A DNA stretch of 12,782 nt, taken from Actinomycetota bacterium. Lineage in GTDB: Bacteria; Actinomycetota; UBA4738. Made by a program: the position numbers and the translations under genes. The DNA is taken from NCBI GenBank assembly GCA_005885015.1, contig VAYG01000059.1:1-12782 (forward strand). The letters are read 5' to 3'. The notes beneath the pieces are model-generated. The model was not told where the DNA came from. It saw only the letters and a list, made by a program, of their open reading frames with translations, and did not search any database. Shown here piece after piece: positions 5,980-12,604 of the stretch. Numbering within the stretch: position 1 is the stretch's first letter; each line of letters starts with the position of its first letter.

Positions 5980-6719
5980 GTGAGGACGAGGATCCTTCGG
6001 CAGTACTCACACCTCCGGACGCCCTCGGTCCGCTTCAGGCGGTCGAGGTACATCGGCGAGAGCTGCTGGTGGCACGCCTGGCACACGCCGTCCACGAGTG
6101 CCGCCGCCCCGACGCCCTTCTTCTGACGGCGGATGTCCTGGTAGAGCTCGAGGATGTCGGGAGGGATCTGGGGGGTGAGCTGCTCCCGCTCGGACCGGCG
6201 CTCTGCGAGGGCCTGCTCGATCTCCACGAGCTCTCGGGCCGACCCCTCCTCGATCTCCGCGAGCCGCTGGCGCGCCTCCGCCTCCTCCGCCTCGAGCGGT
6301 CCTCTTCGGCCGTCGAGCTCCTCGGCCCGTTCCATCTGCTCGATCAGGAGATCCTCGGCGTGGGACTTCCTGCCGACCAGGTTCCGCACCTCCGACTCGA
6401 TCGCCTGGAGCTCCTTGGGGTTGGCCACGCTCCCGTCGAAAAGGCGCTGCCGCTCCGCTTCGGCCTTCCGCTCGATCGAGTCGATGTCCGTCTCCAACCG
6501 CCGCTGCTCCCGACCGATGGAGTCGAGCGCCAGGCGCAGCTCCCCCACCCGGGCCTCCGTCTCGGCGAGCCTGGCTCTCGCGTCGCGAAGCTCCCCTCCA
6601 GCCTCCAGCTCGTTGAGTCGTGAGGTCAGGCGATCGACGGACAGATCGAGCTCCTGTAACAGCAGGAGCCGCTGCATGCTGCCCGGCTCGGCCGGCGCCT
6701 CGGACGTTTGCGGATCCAC
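5976..6719 (-). CDS. Coiled-coil protein with C4 zinc ribbon (DUF164-like)
   Basis: The 247-residue protein has a long charged alpha-helical region (about 18-190, rich in Glu, Arg, Leu heptads) that should form an antiparallel coiled coil. A C-terminal zinc ribbon follows with CQAC at 213-216 and CEYC at 237-240. This is the architecture of the widespread bacterial C4-type zinc ribbon family (DUF164, CT398-like), often linked to nucleic acids or flagellar and secretion complexes; its molecular role is not settled. It is the first gene of a two-gene leftward unit with rnhA, overlapping it by four bases. The GTG at 6719 is taken as start; an ATG at 6677 is possible, and neither has a clear ribosome binding site. 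The 82-bp gap to the divergent gene probably holds its promoter, which I could not identify. Confidence 0.85.
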   Translation of the reverse strand: MDPQTSEAPAEPGSMQRLLLLQELDLSVDRLTSRLNELEAGGELRDARARLAETEARVGELRLALDSIGREQRRLETDIDSIERKAEAERQRLFDGSVANPKELQAIESEVRNLVGRKSHAEDLLIEQMERAEELDGRRGPLEAEEAEARQRLAEIEEGSARELVEIEQALAERRSEREQLTPQIPPDILELYQDIRRQKKGVGAAALVDGVCQACHQQLSPMYLDRLKRTEGVRRCEYCRRILVLT

Positions 6720-6746
6720 GGCCGCCTAGCTTCGCACATGGCGGGC

Positions 6747-6775
6747 TTGCCCGAGCCGGTACCCCGGTCTACATT
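6747..6775 (+). promoter_or_regulatory. Promoter of the DUF4234 gene
   Basis: TTGCCC (6747-6752) and TACATT (6770-6775) match the -35 and -10 consensus at four of six positions each and are separated by exactly 17 bases. The start site would be about 20 bases before the ATG at 6802, leaving room for the AGGGGGA ribosome binding site. This is the best promoter in the window. Confidence 0.6.
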
Positions 6776-6801
6776 CCAAGCGCCTGCGCGAAGGGGGAAC
6801 C

Positions 6802-7251
6802 ATGGCCGAGATCCTCGTCATCGATGGACAGGAATTCAAGAAGCGCAGCCCATGGGCCGTGTGGGGGCTCTCCCTGGTCACGATCGGGATCTACGGGATC
6901 GTCTGGTATTACAAGATCAACGACGAAGCTCGACGCTACCTGGGCGACGAGACCATCCGGCCGGGCATCTCGGTCCTCGCCATCGTCCCCGGGTTCCTGC
7001 TCATCGTCCCCCCGTTCGTCTCGATCTATCGCACGGCCCAACGCATCGACCGGGTGGAGGAGAAGGCAGGCATCCAGAAGACGGTCGAGCCGATCCTCGG
7101 GTTGCTGGGTGCCTTCTTCTACTCGCTGCACATCCCCTACTACCAGTCCCACCTCAACCAGGCATGGGATGCGGCGTCCGCTCTCTCCCGCGGCGCCCCG
7201 GCCGTTCCCGCCACGCCGCCCGTGGTGCCTCCGCCGCCCCCGCCGGAGTAA
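6802..7251 (+). CDS. DUF4234 membrane protein
   Basis: The 149-residue protein opens with a short polar segment, then KKRSPWAVWGLSLVTIGIYG (14-33) running into IVWYYKIN. This is the signature of the DUF4234 family of small membrane proteins of unknown function. Three hydrophobic segments are visible at about 17-36, 55-76 and 95-114. The C-terminal 20 residues are Pro/Ala-rich and end in a run of prolines, a likely flexible cytoplasmic tail. AGGGGGA (6792-6798) precedes the ATG at good spacing, and a 17-base-spaced promoter lies upstream. It is divergent from the zinc-ribbon gene and 36 bases upstream of the gamma-glutamyltransferase gene, with which it may be cotranscribed. No function can be assigned. 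Confidence 0.8.
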   Translation: MAEILVIDGQEFKKRSPWAVWGLSLVTIGIYGIVWYYKINDEARRYLGDETIRPGISVLAIVPGFLLIVPPFVSIYRTAQRIDRVEEKAGIQKTVEPILGLLGAFFYSLHIPYYQSHLNQAWDAASALSRGAPAVPATPPVVPPPPPPE

Positions 7252-7287
7252 GGGACACAGATCCGGCGTGATGTCCCCGGGGCTCGG

Positions 7288-8832
7288 TTGAGAGCCGCGC
7301 TGTTCCCATCGTGGTGCGTCGCCTCGCCCCACCATCTGGCGTCGTCGGTGGGAGCTGACGTCCTCTCGTCCGGAGGGAACGCGATGGACGCGGCCATCGC
7401 CGTCAACCTGGTGCTCGGCGTGGCCACTCCCTACCTCTGCGGCTACGGGGGCGACCTGTTCGCTCTGGTCTGGAAGGACGGCCTCCACGGCTACAACGGC
7501 TCCGGCCGGGCTCCCAAGGCGGCCACCCCCGAGCGCCTCCGCGACCTGGCCCATTCAGATCGAGTGCCCCAGTTCGGGCCGCTGACCGTGACCGTGCCGG
7601 GAGCGGTGGAGGGATGGTTCGCCCTCCTCGACCGGTTCGGCACCCGATCCTTCGGCGACCTTGCCGAGCCGGCCCTGGGGTACGCCAGGGACGGGTTCAC
7701 GCTCTCGGAGGCGGGCGCGGCCAGCCTTCGGAGAGCGGCGGGCCGGTACGCGTGGTCACCCGAATGGATGGCCGTCTATGGGATCGCCGAAGCCGGCCAA
7801 GCCCTTCTTCAGCCCGGCCTGGCCAGGACGATCGAGGTCCTGGCCGCGGAGGGGCCGGACGCCTATTACCGAGGGTCAATCGGACGGGCGATCGTCGATC
7901 ACCTTCGATCACGGGGGGGCATCCTGGAGGCGGAGGACCTGGATCGGCACCGGGGAGAATGGGCCACGCCACTCTCCACCGCGTACCGGGGGGTGGAGGT
8001 GTTCGAGCTTCCGCCGAACACGCAGGGGGTCACCGCGCTGGAAGCGCTGAACATCGTCGAGGCGCTGGGGTCCCTTCCCCCGGACGGGCCCGACCGGCAC
8101 CACCTCCTGATCGAGGCGATGAAGCTCGCGTTGGCCGACCGCGACGCGTACGTGACCGACCCGAGCACCATGCGGATCGAGCCCGAGCTCCTGGCGTCCG
8201 CCGGCTGGGCGAAGGAGCGGGCCCACAGGTTCGACCGATCCTCGGCCTCCGACCCTCTGCCCGGACGGCCATCACGTGGCGGGACCGCGTACATGTGCGC
8301 CGCCGACGCCGAGGGGATGTGCGTGAGCCTGATCCAGTCGAACTGGGAGGGCTTCGGTTCGGGGGTCACCGTGCCGGGGTGGGGCATCAACCTGCACAAC
8401 CGGGGCCAGTACTTCTCCCTCGACCCCTCCCACCCCAACGTGATCGGCCCGGGGAAGCGGACGCTCCACACGCTGATCCCCGCCATGGCCACCCGCGAGG
8501 GCAGGCCCTGGCTGGTGTGGGGGACGATGGGTGGAGACGGCCAGGCCCAGACCCACCTTCAGCTCCTGGCCCGCATCGTCGACGACGGCGAGGACGTGCA
8601 GCGGGCCATCGACGCTCCGAGGTGGGTCATCGACACGAGCGACTGGTCGGTGACGGCCGAGGAGAGATTCGAGGCCGGCGTCATCGGAGGCCTGCGGCAC
8701 CGCGGGCACCGGGTGCGGACGACCGCCCCCTACGACTCGGTGATGGGACACGCCCACGCGATCCTGGTCTCCGAGGGCGGGTACGCTTGCGCCACCGATC
8801 CAAGGGCGGAGGGGGCCGCGCTCGGAGGGTAG
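7288..8832 (+). CDS. Gamma-glutamyltransferase family protein (Ntn hydrolase)
   Basis: The 514-residue protein belongs to the autoprocessing GGT/cephalosporin acylase-like Ntn-hydrolase family, which cleaves gamma-glutamyl bonds of glutathione or related amides. Family blocks include SSGGNAMDAAIAVN (27-40), GYGGD (52-56), VPGAVEGW (103-110), NTQGVTALEALN (244-255) and GFGSGV (355-360). The predicted self-cleavage and nucleophile site is T333 in SRGGTAYM. The residue after it is Ala rather than the second Thr seen in E. coli Ggt, a pattern I associate with the YwrD-like branch. There is no signal peptide, so the protein should be cytosolic unless the start is wrong. The start is TTG with only GGGG (7279-7282) upstream and is moderately certain. 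Small GC hairpins follow the stop. The real substrate is unknown. Confidence 0.88.
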   Translation: MRAALFPSWCVASPHHLASSVGADVLSSGGNAMDAAIAVNLVLGVATPYLCGYGGDLFALVWKDGLHGYNGSGRAPKAATPERLRDLAHSDRVPQFGPLTVTVPGAVEGWFALLDRFGTRSFGDLAEPALGYARDGFTLSEAGAASLRRAAGRYAWSPEWMAVYGIAEAGQALLQPGLARTIEVLAAEGPDAYYRGSIGRAIVDHLRSRGGILEAEDLDRHRGEWATPLSTAYRGVEVFELPPNTQGVTALEALNIVEALGSLPPDGPDRHHLLIEAMKLALADRDAYVTDPSTMRIEPELLASAGWAKERAHRFDRSSASDPLPGRPSRGGTAYMCAADAEGMCVSLIQSNWEGFGSGVTVPGWGINLHNRGQYFSLDPSHPNVIGPGKRTLHTLIPAMATREGRPWLVWGTMGGDGQAQTHLQLLARIVDDGEDVQRAIDAPRWVIDTSDWSVTAEERFEAGVIGGLRHRGHRVRTTAPYDSVMGHAHAILVSEGGYACATDPRAEGAALGG

Positions 8833-8866
8833 CCTCGGCGGGTAGCCCTGGCAGGTCGCCCCGAGG
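8833..8866 (+). terminator. GC-rich hairpin after the gamma-glutamyltransferase stop, possible terminator
   Basis: CCTCGG (8833-8838) and CCGAGG (8861-8866) can pair, with additional GGCG/CGCC pairing inside if a base is bulged. It starts directly after the stop codon. There is no U-tract, so a terminator role is only possible. The rest of the 105-bp gap to the next gene shows only a short direct repeat (GGGTAGCC). Confidence 0.25.
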
Positions 8867-8924
8867 GGTGTTGCCCTTGGCGGGGTCGAAGATGAATCAT
8901 GGCCTCTCAGGCCCATCCGGGCCC

Positions 8925-8932
8925 GGGGGAGG
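8925..8932 (+). promoter_or_regulatory. Ribosome binding site deciding the GTG start of the RAM-domain gene
   Basis: GGGGGAGG lies five bases before GTG 8938, an ideal spacing. It supports that start over the ATG at 8899. Confidence 0.7.
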
Positions 8933-8937
8933 CGGCC

Positions 8938-9171
8938 GTGATCAGCGCCTATATCCTCATCCAGACCCAGGTGGGTGGTCCCGCTCGGGTCGCCCACGAG
9001 ATCTCCACGATGCGAGGGGTGGCCTCCGCCGAATCGGTGACCGGTCCGTATGACGTTATTGTTCGGGCCGAGGCCGCCGACCTCGACGAGCTTGCCAGGC
9101 TCGTGGTCCGCGGCATCCAGGACGTCGAGGGCGTCACCCGAACGCTGACGTGCCCGGTGGTGCACCTGTGA
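8938..9171 (+). CDS. Stand-alone Lrp/AsnC-type ligand-binding (RAM) domain protein
   Basis: The 77-residue protein is a single regulation-of-amino-acid-metabolism (RAM) domain, the C-terminal ligand-binding and oligomerisation module of Lrp/AsnC regulators. It lacks the DNA-binding helix-turn-helix. The pattern ISAYILIQTQVG, then GVASAESVTGPYDVIVRAEA and a final strand TRTLTCPVVHL, matches the alpha/beta sandwich. Stand-alone RAM proteins form ring-like oligomers that bind amino acids and may modulate full Lrp regulators. GTG 8938 is chosen because GGGGGAGG lies five bases upstream and the domain begins right at this residue. The gene could follow the gamma-glutamyltransferase gene in an operon. 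Its 3' end overlaps the convergent ctaG gene by 38 bp. Confidence 0.85.
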   Translation: MISAYILIQTQVGGPARVAHEISTMRGVASAESVTGPYDVIVRAEAADLDELARLVVRGIQDVEGVTRTLTCPVVHL

Positions 9172-9970
9172 GCTGATCGCCGGCCCGGAGGCGGCGATCG
9201 CTGCGCGAGGCCTCCAACTCGTCTCGCCGCAGCCAGTCCATCAACACGTACCCGAGAGCCGGCACGATCAGGAACATGCCCGCCGTCCACATGATGGCTC
9301 CGGCCAGGTGCTGGTCGGCGATGGCGGAACCCCCGAACGTCGACGCGACCAGGGCGTAGTGCGGGTACAGCACGTGGTCGGCCGAGTAGATTGCCAACCC
9401 CAGGAAGGTGGTCTGGGGCATGGCGAGGAAGAGATAGAGGATTCGGGCGGGATGCGACAGGCGCCCGGGGATCGGGTCTCCGCCGACGAGCGGCCACCAG
9501 AACAGGAGGGCGGCGCCGAGGTATGCGACATGCTCGGCCGCGTGGATCGAGGTGCTCTCCAGAGCTCGGTTGTACACGGGTGAGAAGTGAGAGGCCCACA
9601 GCACCACGGTCAGGCATCCCCAGGCGGTGAGGGGGTGCGCCACGATCCGGACGGCTCGACTCCGAAGGACCGGCAGGGCGATCCGGCGGCGGAACCCCTG
9701 CGAGCTCGCCGCGAGGGCCACGGTGATGGGCCGGCCCAGGATCAGCAGCGGGGCCGCGACCATGGTCAGCAGGAGGTGCTGCACCATGTGCACGGAGAGG
9801 CGCCGGTCCGCATACGTGTGGATGGGCGACTGGAGCGCCAGGAAGACCACGGCCAGCCCTGCCATGAAGCACCACCGCGATCGGGACAGTCCGGCGATGT
9901 GGACTCCACGCGAACGCAACGAGCGGAGGGCCTCCACGTACAGCGCGGCCGCCGCCAGCAGTCCGGCCAT
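9134..9970 (-). CDS. ctaG: Cytochrome c oxidase assembly protein, CtaG (caa3) family
   Basis: The protein (278 residues from ATG 9970) is a polytopic membrane protein of the caa3_CtaG family, required for oxidase assembly in Bacillus and linked to copper delivery to the enzyme. Visible hallmarks are the SPIHTYADRRLSVHMVQHLL block (48-67) followed by TMVAAPLLILGRP, the later SIHAAEHVAYLGAALLFWWP and the YSADHVLYPHYAL segment. There are about seven hydrophobic segments with conserved His. The ATG lies inside the first hydrophobic segment and has no ribosome binding site. The upstream residues SWRLDLPT resemble the family N-terminus, so translation may begin at CTG 10012, five bases after GGGGG. 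It is last in a leftward series after the response regulator and kinase, and its end overlaps the RAM gene. Confidence 0.85.
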   Translation of the reverse strand: MAGLLAAAALYVEALRSLRSRGVHIAGLSRSRWCFMAGLAVVFLALQSPIHTYADRRLSVHMVQHLLLTMVAAPLLILGRPITVALAASSQGFRRRIALPVLRSRAVRIVAHPLTAWGCLTVVLWASHFSPVYNRALESTSIHAAEHVAYLGAALLFWWPLVGGDPIPGRLSHPARILYLFLAMPQTTFLGLAIYSADHVLYPHYALVASTFGGSAIADQHLAGAIMWTAGMFLIVPALGYVLMDWLRRDELEASRSDRRLRAGDQLTGAPPGTSAFG

Positions 9971-10033
9971 CGTCGGGAGGTCGAGTCGCCACGAACGGGT
10001 GACCGGCCCCAGCGTCGCCCCCGCCCCCGATCG

Positions 10034-11152
10034 CTATTCGGCCCGGGCCATGCGAGCCGGGATCCCTTCGTCGCCACGCGGCATTTCCGTCCTCCCTGAC
10101 GCCGAAGGCGCCGCGATCGGCAGGCTGATCTCGAAGGTGCACCCATGACCCGGGGTGGACGTCACCCCCACGGACCCCCCGTGAGCTTCCGCCACGGACC
10201 TCACGATGGCCAGGCCGAGCCCCACGCCCCCTCTCCCCCGGTTTCGGTCGCGATCAACCCGGCCGAACCGATCGAAAACATGGTCGATCTGATCGGGGTC
10301 GATGCCACAGCCGGAGTCGGCCACGGCGATGATGGCGTCCTTCTCCCCCCGCCGCAGGCTAAGCTCGATGGAATCCTCGGGCCCGGTGTGCTGCACGGCG
10401 TTCTCGATCAGTGCGTCCATCGCCAGGGCGATCCGATCCGGGTCTGCCTTGACGGTCGCCTCCGCCAGCTGGCCGAGCACCCAGTGGCGAGGGCTCGGCG
10501 ACCAGCGCCGCGCGGCCTCCAGGACCAGGGGCTCCAGCGAGACCGGGGTCGCGCGCAGGAAGTCCGGATGGTCGGCGGCGGCCAGGAGGAGCAGCCGGTC
10601 GGCCAGCCGGCGGAGCCGTTGGAGTTCGTCGGTGACGATCTCGACGTCCGCGGCGAGGAGGCGATCGGCAGACGTGCGCTGGATGAGCTCGGCGTGTCCG
10701 AGCGCCACCGTGATCGGCGTCCGAAGCTCATGCGAGGCGTCCTGGATGAACCGCCGCTCCCGCTCCAGCAGCCGCAAGTTCGACTCCGAGACCCGCCGGA
10801 TCTCCTCGACCGTGGCCAGCCGCCTCCGGGCGTGCCACACCATGGCGAAGAACATCGACGCCATGAGCGGAACCTCGGTGATCTCGTCGAGCGGCTGGGA
10901 GTGGTTGACGATGTCGATGCCGATGAACAGGGACGTGGCCACCATGACGGCGGCAAGCGTCGCCAGCGTGGAGCTCATCTTCCAGACGCGGAACCCGTAC
11001 AGGATCGTGACGCTGACCCAGATGAAGTGGAAGGGGACGGTCTCCCACGACGGGAAACGGACCATCGCCACGAGATTCGCCACGGCGAACAGACCCCACG
11101 CGATGTCGATCCAGTACTGGCGGAGCGGCCAGTCCCTGCCGTCAGTCGACAT
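10034..11152 (-). CDS. Sensor histidine kinase of a two-component system
   Basis: The 372-residue kinase autophosphorylates on histidine and should phosphorylate the regulator encoded just upstream. The N-terminus has four hydrophobic segments (about 13-32, 40-58, 62-83, 95-108) with only short loops and no extracytoplasmic sensor domain. A coiled dimerisation region follows with the H-box DASHELRTP (H141), N-box DALIENAVQHT (N251), G1-box DSGCGI (279-284), F-box FDRFGR and G2-box GRGGVGLGLAI (306-316). The C-terminal tail after EISLPI is short and Arg/Met-rich. ATG 11152 is chosen: it overlaps the regulator's end by 11 bases, and AGGGG lies 10 bases upstream. The longer frame to 11224 would sit inside the regulator. 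The gap to ctaG is short and in the same frame. The signal is unknown. Confidence 0.92.
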   Translation of the reverse strand: MSTDGRDWPLRQYWIDIAWGLFAVANLVAMVRFPSWETVPFHFIWVSVTILYGFRVWKMSSTLATLAAVMVATSLFIGIDIVNHSQPLDEITEVPLMASMFFAMVWHARRRLATVEEIRRVSESNLRLLERERRFIQDASHELRTPITVALGHAELIQRTSADRLLAADVEIVTDELQRLRRLADRLLLLAAADHPDFLRATPVSLEPLVLEAARRWSPSPRHWVLGQLAEATVKADPDRIALAMDALIENAVQHTGPEDSIELSLRRGEKDAIIAVADSGCGIDPDQIDHVFDRFGRVDRDRNRGRGGVGLGLAIVRSVAEAHGGSVGVTSTPGHGCTFEISLPIAAPSASGRTEMPRGDEGIPARMARAE

Positions 11153-11855
11153 CGAGGCGGTACCCCTCTCCCCGAACGGTCTGGATGAGGTCGGCGCCGA
11201 GCTTCGCCCGCAGACGGCGCACATAGACGTCGACCACGTTCGTCTCCGGATCGAAGTGGAAGCCCCACACGGATCCGAGCAGCCGCTCCTTCGCCACGGT
11301 TCGGCCGGCGTTCCTCATCAGCTCGCGCAGGAGCAGGAACTCCCGCTCCGCCAGCGAGATGGGGCCGGAGCCGAGGTCGGCCGTGCGCCCGACCAGGTCC
11401 AGTCGGAGGCGGCCGGCGGCGACGGTGACAGGCGCCGGCCTGGTGACCCGCCGGAGGCGCGCCCGCACCCGTGCCAGGAGCTCCTCGAACGAGAAGGGCT
11501 TGGACAGGTAGTCCTCGGCTCCCAGCTCGAGGACGCTCACCTTCGAGGCCGAGTCCGCCAGCGCTGAGAGGACGATCACCGCTTGATTGGGCTTCCGCTC
11601 GAGGAGCCGCTGCAGCAGCGATCGTCCGTCCAGCTCCGGCATGAGCAGGTCCAGGATCACCAGGTCGAAGTGATCGGAGAGGGCGAGCTCCAGGCCTGTG
11701 GGCCCATCGGAGGCGACCTCGACCTCGAACCCCTCCGAGCGCAGCCCCCTCGAGACGAAGTTCAGGATCCGTCGCTCGTCGTCCACCAGGAGGATCCGAC
11801 CGGCCCGCTCTCGGGTGGACCCGGGCGATTCGACGGTGGCCGACGGGACCTCCAC
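11142..11855 (-). CDS. OmpR/PhoB-family response regulator
   Basis: The 237-residue protein has a receiver domain (19-133) with the acidic pocket DD at 25-26, the phosphoacceptor D69 in VILDLLMP, S97 and K119 in LSKPFS. A winged-helix DNA-binding domain (about 145-235) ends with DVYVRRLRAKLG and TVRGEGYRL, the OmpR/PhoB recognition pattern. It is the first gene of the leftward unit regulator-kinase-ctaG. The start is a GTG without a ribosome binding site. TAAGCT nine bases upstream suggests a nearly leaderless transcript. Two palindromes in the divergent gap are candidate binding sites, although this family usually binds direct repeats. The regulated genes are probably ctaG itself and the divergent cupredoxin/oxidase genes; this is inference from position. 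Confidence 0.93.
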   Translation of the reverse strand: MEVPSATVESPGSTRERAGRILLVDDERRILNFVSRGLRSEGFEVEVASDGPTGLELALSDHFDLVILDLLMPELDGRSLLQRLLERKPNQAVIVLSALADSASKVSVLELGAEDYLSKPFSFEELLARVRARLRRVTRPAPVTVAAGRLRLDLVGRTADLGSGPISLAEREFLLLRELMRNAGRTVAKERLLGSVWGFHFDPETNVVDVYVRRLRAKLGADLIQTVRGEGYRLDVD

Positions 11856-11864
11856 TTCGGCGGA

Positions 11865-11893
11865 AGCTTAGCCGCAGGGCCGGGTCGTGAACA
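11865..11893 (-). promoter_or_regulatory. Candidate promoter of the response regulator gene
   Basis: Read leftward, TGTTCA (11893-11888) and TAAGCT (11870-11865) are separated by 17 bases. The -10 ends nine bases before the GTG. The -35 match is poor, which would suit an activated promoter; the palindrome at 11914-11929 lies 20 bases further upstream. Confidence 0.35.
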
Positions 11894-11913
11894 GGGAGGG
11901 CCGGGGCGGGCTC

Positions 11914-11929
11914 ATTACAGTTCTGTCAT
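11914..11929. promoter_or_regulatory. Operator-like palindrome, site 1
   Basis: ATTACAGTTCTGTCAT is an inverted repeat with seven-base arms around two bases, with one mismatched pair. It is near-identical to site 2 at 11979-11994 (14 of 16 bases), with the extra shared flanking bases C on the left and C on the right. It lies upstream of the response regulator promoter. The half-site CTGTCAT is also the half-site of the enterobacterial Pho box, but there it occurs as direct repeats. Confidence 0.6.
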
Positions 11930-11978
11930 CAAGCCCGCCGAATGCCCTCGTCCTGCTTCCCCCAGCGGCCGGGCCACC

Positions 11979-11994
11979 ATGACAGTGCTGTCAT
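11979..11994. promoter_or_regulatory. Operator-like palindrome, site 2
   Basis: ATGACAGTGCTGTCAT is a perfect palindrome with seven-base arms around two bases. Its centre is 65 bp from that of site 1, roughly six helical turns, so both lie on about the same face of the DNA. It ends four bases before a TTGATT -35-like element of the divergent cupredoxin gene, a typical activator position. Confidence 0.65.
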
Positions 11995-11998
11995 CCGC

Positions 11999-12026
11999 TT
12001 GATTCGGTGGGTCCGGCCTTTTTAAG
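11999..12026 (+). promoter_or_regulatory. Candidate promoter of the lipoprotein cupredoxin gene
   Basis: TTGATT (11999-12004) is followed after 16 bases by TTTAAG (12021-12026), in the only AT-rich patch (CTTTTTAAG) of the region. The -10 match is weak, but the patch would melt easily. The start site would be about 40 bases before the ATG at 12073. Confidence 0.35.
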
Positions 12027-12072
12027 GTCCGGTCGGCTTCGGTTCCCGATTCCACGTCAGAAGGGGGATCTG

Positions 12073-12582
12073 ATGGGCAGAGCTGAGGGAAGGCGAGCCA
12101 ACCGGCCGGCCGCCGTCCTGGTCGGTCTCATCTCGGTCACGCTGCTGGCGGCGTCCGCGTGCTCCAGCGGCTCGAAGGCAACGCCTCTGACCACGATATT
12201 CGTGCAGAAGTTCCGCTACCACGGCATGCCGACCACCTTGAAGTCGGGTGTCCAGCAGTTCCTGTTCGAGAACAAGGAGTCGCTCCCCATCACCCACGAG
12301 ATGATCCCGATTGCCTTGCCCTCCGGGAAGACGGCCCAGGACGTGATCAACGACGCCAAGGGCCCGGCGGACGCGACTCCGGGCGCGGCTTCCGAGGATG
12401 AATGGCTCCACATCGGCGGCGATTTCGGCGCGGCCGACACGGGGGCCAGCGTCGTGGAGACGCTGTTCCTGCCGCCGGGCACCTACGCCATCGCGTGCTG
12501 GCAGACGGGAAACCTGGGCGGGGGCGAGGGCGACGCCCACGCCGGCCGCGGGATGGTGTTCCAGTTCACCGTGACGTCATAG
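12073..12582 (+). CDS. Cupredoxin-like lipoprotein next to cytochrome oxidase genes
   Basis: This 169-residue protein starts with a lipoprotein signal peptide ending in LAASAC (lipidated C30). The rest looks like a cupredoxin fold: an early strand TIFVQKFRYHG, H75 in PITHEM, then PPGTYAIACW with C142, and HAGRGM with H156 and M161. These are the four residues of a type 1 copper site in the usual order. The C-to-H spacing is 13 residues instead of the usual two to five, filled by a Gly-rich loop, so copper binding is not certain. The ATG at 12073 is chosen because AGGGGGA lies five bases upstream; the longer frame from 12007 runs through the promoter region. The gene lies 22 bases before coxB and is divergent from the two-component system. 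Its likely role is copper delivery or electron transfer to the oxidase. Confidence 0.75.
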   Translation: MGRAEGRRANRPAAVLVGLISVTLLAASACSSGSKATPLTTIFVQKFRYHGMPTTLKSGVQQFLFENKESLPITHEMIPIALPSGKTAQDVINDAKGPADATPGAASEDEWLHIGGDFGAADTGASVVETLFLPPGTYAIACWQTGNLGGGEGDAHAGRGMVFQFTVTS

Positions 12583-12604
12583 ATCGGGGGGTGCCCCGGA
12601 TCCG

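Noticed and set aside
5002..6126. 374-codon rightward frame over the cupredoxin and rnhA
   Set aside because: It overlaps two genes with complete catalytic or metal-binding residues and has no domain-like content of its own.
8899..8937. ATG 8899 as start of the RAM-domain gene
   Set aside because: It has no ribosome binding site, whereas GTG 8938 is preceded at five bases by GGGGGAGG and coincides with the domain start.
10145..11567. Two long rightward open frames (347 and 421 codons) antisense to the kinase and regulator
   Set aside because: The leftward frames contain all kinase boxes and the receiver and winged-helix motifs; the antisense frames lack a ribosome binding site and any motif.
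11914..11994. The two palindromes as a CRISPR or transposon end signature
   Set aside because: There are only two copies, they are palindromic and lie in a divergent promoter gap, with no spacer array, transposase or target duplication nearby.
12017..12027. CCTTTTTAAGG inverted repeat as an intrinsic terminator
   Set aside because: The stem is only four pairs, and the only gene ending near it is none; it is better explained as the AT-rich -10 region of the cupredoxin promoter.
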